Shown here piece by piece: positions 60,267-64,000 of a stretch of 64,000 bases of DNA. How positions within the stretch are numbered: the first letter of the stretch is position 1; each line of letters begins with the position of its first letter. The translations under genes were made by a program, and so were the position numbers. The stretch comes from UMGS692 sp963653425. Lineage in GTDB: Bacteria; Bacillota; Clostridia; Christensenellales; CAG-314. The DNA is taken from assembly GCA_963653425.1 (NCBI GenBank), contig CAVJWC010000002.1:198130-262129 (forward strand), read 5' to 3'. The notes below the pieces were generated by a model. That model saw nothing but the letters and a program-made list of their open reading frames with translations, had not been told where the DNA came from and did not search any database.

Positions 60267-60668
60267 ATGGAAAACAAAATCACCCCCGAACTTATAGGAA
60301 AGGCAAAACAAGCCAAAACCCCCGAAGAACTCATTGATATAGCCAAAATCAATAACGTTGAGCTTACCGCCGAAGAAGCCAAAACTTACTTTGGTCAGCT
60401 CAATAAGACGGGCGAACTCAACGACGAAGAACTGGATAACGTTTCGGGCGGAGGTTGCCACACCAAAGACGGAAGACTTGTAGTTGCGGTGACGACCTGT
60501 TGCGAAGGTTATTGCCACAAAAGCGACAACGGCACGCGTTATTCGAGTAGCGTAACGGGTAATTTCTATTGCAGAGTATGCAGAGAAAGAGCCAATTGCG
60601 GAAACTGCAAATACTGCACCTACGAAAAAGGCTTGTGGCTTTGCAATAATCCCGCAAATAAAGAATAA
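60267..60668 (+). CDS. Nif11-like-leader precursor 4, class A
   Basis: 133 residues, junction GGG/C at 61-64. Core of 70 residues: CHTKDGRLVVAVTTCCEGYC at the front, CRVCRERANCGNCKYCTYEK and GLWLCNN at the end, ten Cys including an adjacent pair. GAAAGGAG ribosome site. No motif copy upstream, so it is probably cotranscribed with precursors 2 and 3. Confidence 0.88.
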   Translation: MENKITPELIGKAKQAKTPEELIDIAKINNVELTAEEAKTYFGQLNKTGELNDEELDNVSGGGCHTKDGRLVVAVTTCCEGYCHKSDNGTRYSSSVTGNFYCRVCRERANCGNCKYCTYEKGLWLCNNPANKE

Positions 60669-60694
60669 AGTACAATAAAAAAGGAGTAAACCTC

Positions 60695-61072
60695 ATGGAA
60701 AACAAGATTACCCCCGAACTCATAGAAAAGGCTAAACAGGCTAAAACCCCCGAAGAACTCATCGATATAGCTAAAATCAACAACGTAGAACTCACCGCCG
60801 AAGAAGCCAAGACTTACTTTGGTCAGCTCAATAAGACGGGCGAACTCAACGACGAAGATCTGGATAACGTTTCGGGCGGAGGTTGCTACGCGAAAGACGG
60901 TTACCTTTTAACGACCATAGGTTACGGTTGCGACTATTACGAAGGAACGGACAGAGCGGGCGTAGACGGTACTTGCTGTAAATGCAAATATTGGGACGTA
61001 AAGAACCTTACGGGCTACGTTGCGGTCGGAGCTCAGTTGAGATGTCTTAATCCTAACAATAAGAAAGGCTGA
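60695..61072 (+). CDS. Nif11-like-leader precursor 5, divergent core
   Basis: 125 residues, junction GGG/C at 61-64. The core starts like class A (CYAKDGYLLTT) but has a different end: GTCCKCKYWDVKNLTG and LRCLNPNNKKG, with six Cys. The YEKGLWLC tail is absent, which makes it an intermediate between classes. The leader DNA is near that of precursor 4. Confidence 0.85.
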   Translation: MENKITPELIEKAKQAKTPEELIDIAKINNVELTAEEAKTYFGQLNKTGELNDEDLDNVSGGGCYAKDGYLLTTIGYGCDYYEGTDRAGVDGTCCKCKYWDVKNLTGYVAVGAQLRCLNPNNKKG

Positions 61073-61144
61073 GGAACCCGCAAAAAGAACGCGATTTTTA
61101 CCGTTCAGACGAAAACGAAAACAGATTTATAAAAGGAGTTTACC

Positions 61145-61534
61145 ATGGACTACAAGCTTAACCAAGAGATTATAGAAAAGGCTAAACAAGCCAAAAACCC
61201 CGAAGAACTCATAAATATAGCTAAAATCAACAACGTGGAACTTACCGCCGAAGAAGCTAAGGTTTACTTCGATAAGCTCAACAAAATCGGCGAACTCAAA
61301 GACGACGAACTCAGCGACGTAGCGGGCGGAGGTTGCTCTTCCTGGGGACAACAGGGCGACCACGTGAAACTCCCCGGCGGAACCTGTCCTTTCTGCGGAG
61401 CGAAAGATCCTACGGGCTTTTACAAGTTCGTCGGCGGACATTACGGATTTACCTATTATATGGAAAATCTCGACTGTTGCGGACAAACCATGACGCTCGG
61501 TCACGACGACGTCAATAAGCTTATAAAGATATAG
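61145..61534 (+). CDS. Nif11-like-leader precursor 6, divergent core
   Basis: 129 residues, junction GGG/C at 61-64. Core of 66 residues: CSSWGQQGDHVKLPGGTCPF with CPFCGAKDPTGFYKF, then LDCCGQTMTLGHDDVNKLI. Five Cys, arranged CPxCG ... CCG like a small zinc ribbon or rubredoxin-like knuckle. The GDHVKL piece recalls class B GDHVL. The leader has NPEELINIAK and FDKLNKIGELKDDELSDV. Confidence 0.83.
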   Translation: MDYKLNQEIIEKAKQAKNPEELINIAKINNVELTAEEAKVYFDKLNKIGELKDDELSDVAGGGCSSWGQQGDHVKLPGGTCPFCGAKDPTGFYKFVGGHYGFTYYMENLDCCGQTMTLGHDDVNKLIKI

Positions 61535-61554
61535 TAGCCGTAAAAGGAGCCGTT

Positions 61555-61962
61555 ATGAATAAATTTTCCGCCGAAATGATAGAAAAAGCCAAAAAGGCAG
61601 GAACGCCCGAAGAGCTTATCGATATGGCTAAAATCAATAACGTAGACCTTACCGCCGAAGAAGCCAAGGTTTACTTCGATAAGCTCAACAAGTGCGGAGA
61701 ACTCACCGAAGACGAACTCAGTGACATTTCGGGCGGAGGTTGCGGAAAACCATCGGATCCGCCGAAATTCAGGACGGGCGACCACGTTCTTAAAGAGGGT
61801 TTGTACGTTTGCAACTTAAAGTACCCGTTTTGTTGCGGATCGGAATATTGGATAGTCGACAGCGTGCGTTATTCGGAAGCGCACGGTTATCAGTACACGG
61901 TACATTGCCCGATTTGCAACGGAAGCGTTCAACCCTTTGAAAGTTCTCTGGTGAAGAAATAA
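61555..61962 (+). CDS. Nif11-like-leader precursor 7, class B
   Basis: 135 residues, junction GGG/C at 60-63. Core CGKPSDPPKFRTGDHVLKEG, then CCGSEYWIVDSVRYSEAHGY and CPICNGSVQPFESSLVKK. This is the same layout as precursor 3 (PPKF-GDHVL ... CPxC), with six Cys. The leader has an extra Cys (NKCGEL). The domain may fold as a small beta-barrel with one knuckle; that is a guess. Confidence 0.85.
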   Translation: MNKFSAEMIEKAKKAGTPEELIDMAKINNVDLTAEEAKVYFDKLNKCGELTEDELSDISGGGCGKPSDPPKFRTGDHVLKEGLYVCNLKYPFCCGSEYWIVDSVRYSEAHGYQYTVHCPICNGSVQPFESSLVKK

Positions 61963-61976
61963 AGAAAGGAGTCGTT

Positions 61977-62342
61977 ATGAATAATTTTACACCCGAATTT
62001 ACAGAACAAGTAAAACAAGCGCAAAGCCCCGAAGAAATCATAAATATCGCAAAGCTCCATAACATCGGGCTTTCTCCCGAAGAAGCTCAGACTTATTTTA
62101 AGAAGCTGAATTCGGGAACGATTACCGACGACGAACTCAGTGACGTTTCGTGCGGTGGTTGTCATTCGAGCGACGGAAGATTGGTAGTTTCACAGCTTTA
62201 CGTGTGCGATTACTTCGGAAAACGCGGTAGCAGGTATTATCATTCGGGTTCAGACGCAAACATTGCAATTTGCGACAATTGCAAATACTGCACCTACGAA
62301 AAAGGTTTATGGCTTTGCAATAACCCCAAAAACAACAAATAA
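61977..62342 (+). CDS. Nif11-like-leader precursor 8, class A with SCGGC junction
   Basis: 121 residues. The junction reads DVSCGGC instead of DVSGGGC, so only the last two Gly are kept, implying that cleavage is after the final GG and that the core starts at Cys62. The core of 60 residues has six Cys: CHSSDGRLVVSQLYVCD at the front, CDNCKYCTYEKGLWLCNN at the end. The leader is divergent (QAQSPEEIINIAKLHNIGLS). Confidence 0.86.
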   Translation: MNNFTPEFTEQVKQAQSPEEIINIAKLHNIGLSPEEAQTYFKKLNSGTITDDELSDVSCGGCHSSDGRLVVSQLYVCDYFGKRGSRYYHSGSDANIAICDNCKYCTYEKGLWLCNNPKNNK

Positions 62343-62394
62343 CCTTAGCGTCGTTTCGCTTAAAAATTAAAAAACGAAAAAACTCAGGGCGGTC

Positions 62395-62423
62395 CTAACA
62401 AAACCGCCTTAAGCGCGTATATA
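62395..62423 (+). promoter_or_regulatory. Island motif copy 4, with overlapping inverted repeat
   Basis: CTAACAAAACCG from 62395 and CGTATATA at 62416-62423. GGCGGT just before and ACCGCC within it form a 6-bp inverted repeat overlapping the first block, so a regulator or hairpin could act here. Confidence 0.75.
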
Positions 62424-62454
62424 CTTATAGAAATACAAAAAAGGAGAAATTACC

Positions 62455-62814
62455 ATGGAAAACAAAATCACCCCCGAACTCATAGAAAAAGCTAAACAGG
62501 CTAAAAGCCCCGAAGAAGTTATAAATATCGCTATGGCGAACGACGTCGAGCTTACTAAGGACGAAGCTCAGGCTTACTTCGATCAGTTTAATAAAACAGG
62601 TGAGCTTTCTGACGACGAACTTAATGACGTTTCGGGCGGAGGTTGCCACACAAAGGACGGAAGACTGGTAGTTTCGGCTCTTCATATATGCGACGACTTC
62701 AACGGTAAACGCGGAATAAGACGTGGCGACGAGTACGCAGAGTGCAGTAATTGTACATACTGCACCTATGAAAAAGGTTTGTGGCTTTGCAATAACCCAA
62801 AAAACACGAAATAA
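62455..62814 (+). CDS. Nif11-like-leader precursor 9, minimal class A
   Basis: 119 residues, junction GGG/C at 61-64. The 56-residue core is the shortest complete class A member with six Cys: CHTKDGRLVVSALHICDDF at the front, then a charged middle (KRGIRRGDEY), then CSNCTYCTYEKGLWLCNN. The leader is changed near the middle (MANDVELTKDEAQAYFDQF). It has its own motif copy and an AAAGGAG site. Confidence 0.88.
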   Translation: MENKITPELIEKAKQAKSPEEVINIAMANDVELTKDEAQAYFDQFNKTGELSDDELNDVSGGGCHTKDGRLVVSALHICDDFNGKRGIRRGDEYAECSNCTYCTYEKGLWLCNNPKNTK

Positions 62815-62930
62815 TTTCGGCAAAAAGCGTTACATAAAGCTTTAAAAATGTTATAATGTAGTTACAACATTGAACGTTATAACATAGTTACGATAAACGT
62901 TCGGAACGAAAGGTTTAAGGAGGATATACC

Positions 62931-63161
62931 GTGGAAAACAAGATTACTTCGGAACTCATAGAAAAAGCTAAACAGGCTAAAAGCCCCGAAGAACTCATCG
63001 ATATAGCCAAGCTCAATAACGTAGAGCTTAGCAAGGAAAACGCAGAAATTTACTTTAATAAGCTTAATAAAAGCGGTGAAATTTCCGACGATGATTTAAG
63101 TGACGTAGCCGGAGGAGGTTGTCAGAAGAGTCCCGATTTACCACCGAAATTGGTTTTATAA
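62931..63161 (+). CDS. Nif11-like-leader precursor 10, truncated core
   Basis: 76 residues with a full leader (SPEELIDIAKLNNVELSKEN, GEISDDDLSDVAGGG) but only a 13-residue core, CQKSPDLPPKLVL. LPPK resembles the PPKF start of class B cores, so the gene may be a class B precursor that lost its rest. A remnant GGAGGAG without an ORF follows at about 63218. Start GTG at 62931 with AAGGAGG. A TATAAT at 62852-62857 with a weak GTTACA 17 bases upstream may give it a separate promoter. Confidence 0.75.
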   Translation: MENKITSELIEKAKQAKSPEELIDIAKLNNVELSKENAEIYFNKLNKSGEISDDDLSDVAGGGCQKSPDLPPKLVL

Positions 63162-63262
63162 GAAATAAACGGGGATCCCGAAGAAAGTTGCAGGTTCGCT
63201 GAAAAGCGAAGACGATTTACGGAGGAGAATACGTTTACTGTTTAATAAGGAGAAAAACTATT

Positions 63263-63646
63263 ATGGAAAACAAAATCTTACCCGAATTTATCTCGAAGGC
63301 AAAACAGGCTAAAACCCCCGAAGAACTTATCGACATCGCTAAGGTCAATAACATCGAACTTTCTTCCGAAGAAGCTCAGACTTGCTTTAACAAGCTTAAT
63401 AAAAGCGGAGAACTCACCGAAGACGAACTTAGCGATGTTACCGGCGGAGGTTGCGGAGACAAAAGGAAAGTTGTCACAAGCTCAGGCTGGTGCAAACATT
63501 ACGTTTGCAATATTTGCGGACGCCATCCGAAAGTAAACGAAAGAAAGTGCCATAAATGCGGTACTCCGACTCGTTGTTGCGGATGTATATACTGCACCTA
63601 CGAAGGCGGTAACTGGCGTTGCAATAACCCTGCAAACATGAAATAA
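63263..63646 (+). CDS. Nif11-like-leader precursor 11, class A variant
   Basis: 127 residues, junction GGG/C at 61-64. Core of 64 residues with front CGDKRKVVTSSGWCKHYVCN, then CGRHPKVNERKCHKCGTPTR, and tail CCGCIYCTYEGGNWRCNN, in which K-G-L-W-L is replaced by G-G-N-W-R. Ten Cys with two CxxC-type pairs. The leader carries an additional Cys (EEAQTCFNKL). AAGGAG ribosome site. Confidence 0.86.
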   Translation: MENKILPEFISKAKQAKTPEELIDIAKVNNIELSSEEAQTCFNKLNKSGELTEDELSDVTGGGCGDKRKVVTSSGWCKHYVCNICGRHPKVNERKCHKCGTPTRCCGCIYCTYEGGNWRCNNPANMK

Positions 63647-63676
63647 CCTGAAAGTAACGAAAAAACACAGGGCAGT

Positions 63677-63705
63677 CCTCTAAAACCGCCCCGAACGCGT
63701 ATATA
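63677..63705 (+). promoter_or_regulatory. Island motif copy 5, first block diverged
   Basis: CGTATATA at 63698-63705 with CCTCTAAAACCG starting 21 nt before. The flanks (cagggc-gtcct before, CTATAGAAATAC after) match copy 4 closely, so it is a duplicate that has drifted. Confidence 0.65.
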
Positions 63706-63735
63706 CCTATAGAAATACTTAAAGGAGTAGTTACA

Positions 63736-64000
63736 ATGGATAAAATCACACCCGAACTCATAGAAAAGGCTAAACAGGCTAAAACACCCGAAGAACTTAT
63801 CGACATCGCTAAGGTCAATAACGTAGAACTTACCGCCGAAGAAGCCAAAGCTTACTTTGGTCAGCTCAATAAAACGGGAGAGCTTTCCGACGACGAACTT
63901 AACGATGTAGCGGGCGGAGGTTGCCACGCCAAAGACGGAAGACTTGTAGTTACGATTGATCATCTTTGCAATCATTTCATTTGCAAAAGATGCGGCTCAA
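63736..64000 (+). CDS. Nif11-like-leader precursor 12, class A, cut by the window end
   Basis: The first 88 codons are present: leader TPELIEKAKQAKTPEELIDI, ELTAEEAKAYFGQLNKTGEL, SDDELNDVAGGG and core start CHAKDGRLVVTIDHLCNHFIC, then KRCGS. No stop is reached, so the array continues beyond the window. Its first core segment and CNHFICK resemble precursor 2. Own motif copy and AAAGGAG site upstream. Confidence 0.88.
   Translation, partial: MDKITPELIEKAKQAKTPEELIDIAKVNNVELTAEEAKAYFGQLNKTGELSDDELNDVAGGGCHAKDGRLVVTIDHLCNHFICKRCGS

Noticed and set aside
58801..64000. Lanthipeptide assignment of the precursor array
   Set aside because: Nif11-like leaders also occur with lanthipeptides, but no LanM or other lanthionine synthase is visible, and the cores are not specially rich in Ser/Thr next to Cys.

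Overview
The window looks like a chromosomal segment of an anaerobic, low-to-mid G+C Gram-positive bacterium of the Clostridia type (Bacillota). The evidence is classic Firmicutes gene order: mrnC-rlmB-sigH, dnaX-ybaB-recR, nadD/yqeK-rsfS, and an Asp23 family gene followed by nusB-folD-xseA-xseB-ispA. There is also a pyruvate phosphate dikinase, a ferredoxin-type aldo/keto reductase, several near-consensus sigma-A promoters (TTGACA-17-TATAAT) and strong GGAGG ribosome binding sites. I cannot name the genus.

Layout. 1-16.0 kb is a plus-strand run of housekeeping and envelope genes: the tail of a YycJ-like MBL protein, CPBP protease, rlmH, an unknown membrane protein/pseudo-hydrolase/signal peptidase group, DegV, a transglutaminase lipoprotein, PHP, VanW, YfbR-like HD, a degenerate ABC ATPase, S41 protease, nadD-yqeK, rsfS and tsaD. 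16.2-18.2 kb holds a minus-strand pair: a serine-palmitoyltransferase-like PLP enzyme and a short-chain reductase, possibly a sphingoid-base module. 18.5-26.5 kb is information processing (mrnC, rlmB, sigH, dnaX, ybaB, recR, radical SAM, nrdR, two RNA-modification enzymes). A secreted membrane-anchored protein and ppdK follow. 31.5-39.2 kb is accessory and AT-richer. It contains a decayed gene with two in-frame stops, an Fe-S aldo/keto reductase, a BspA-like lipoprotein, a possible small RNA, and a MerR-controlled redox cluster (RibD-like, cupin, carboxymuconolactone decarboxylase family, aldo/keto reductase, flavodoxin) whose codon use suggests transfer. It ends with 33-bp repeats and a tRNA-Leu. 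39.9-46.8 kb returns to core genes plus a MATE pump and a small thioesterase.

47.1-64.0 kb is the most interesting part: a dedicated peptide production and export island. It starts with a small acidic protein, an ECF-like sigma factor and a 54-residue double-glycine peptide that is easy to miss. Next come a STAS anti-anti-sigma factor, a MATE protein fused to a GHKL (anti-sigma kinase-like) domain, a methyltransferase, a GNAT acetyltransferase and a SpoIIE-type phosphatase with its own GHKL domain. The NHLM-type exporter follows: a short HlyD-like protein, a C39-peptidase ABC transporter and a second ABC transporter. Behind it sits a tandem array of at least twelve Nif11-like-leader precursor genes, running off the window end. 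All carry a GG-Cys junction. Most cores are Cys-rich with a conserved first segment and a conserved C-terminal tail around a hypervariable middle. No LanM, YcaO or radical SAM tailoring enzyme is visible within the island.

I see one sequence motif (CTAACAAAA, then CGTATATA 21 nt from its first base) at a fixed spacing in front of the sigma-factor operon and in front of four precursor groups. This suggests that the island's own sigma factor controls both itself and the precursors, with the STAS/GHKL/SpoIIE proteins as a partner switch and the exporter cleaving and secreting the products. That regulatory scheme is inference. The motif, the gene order and the precursor architecture are read directly.
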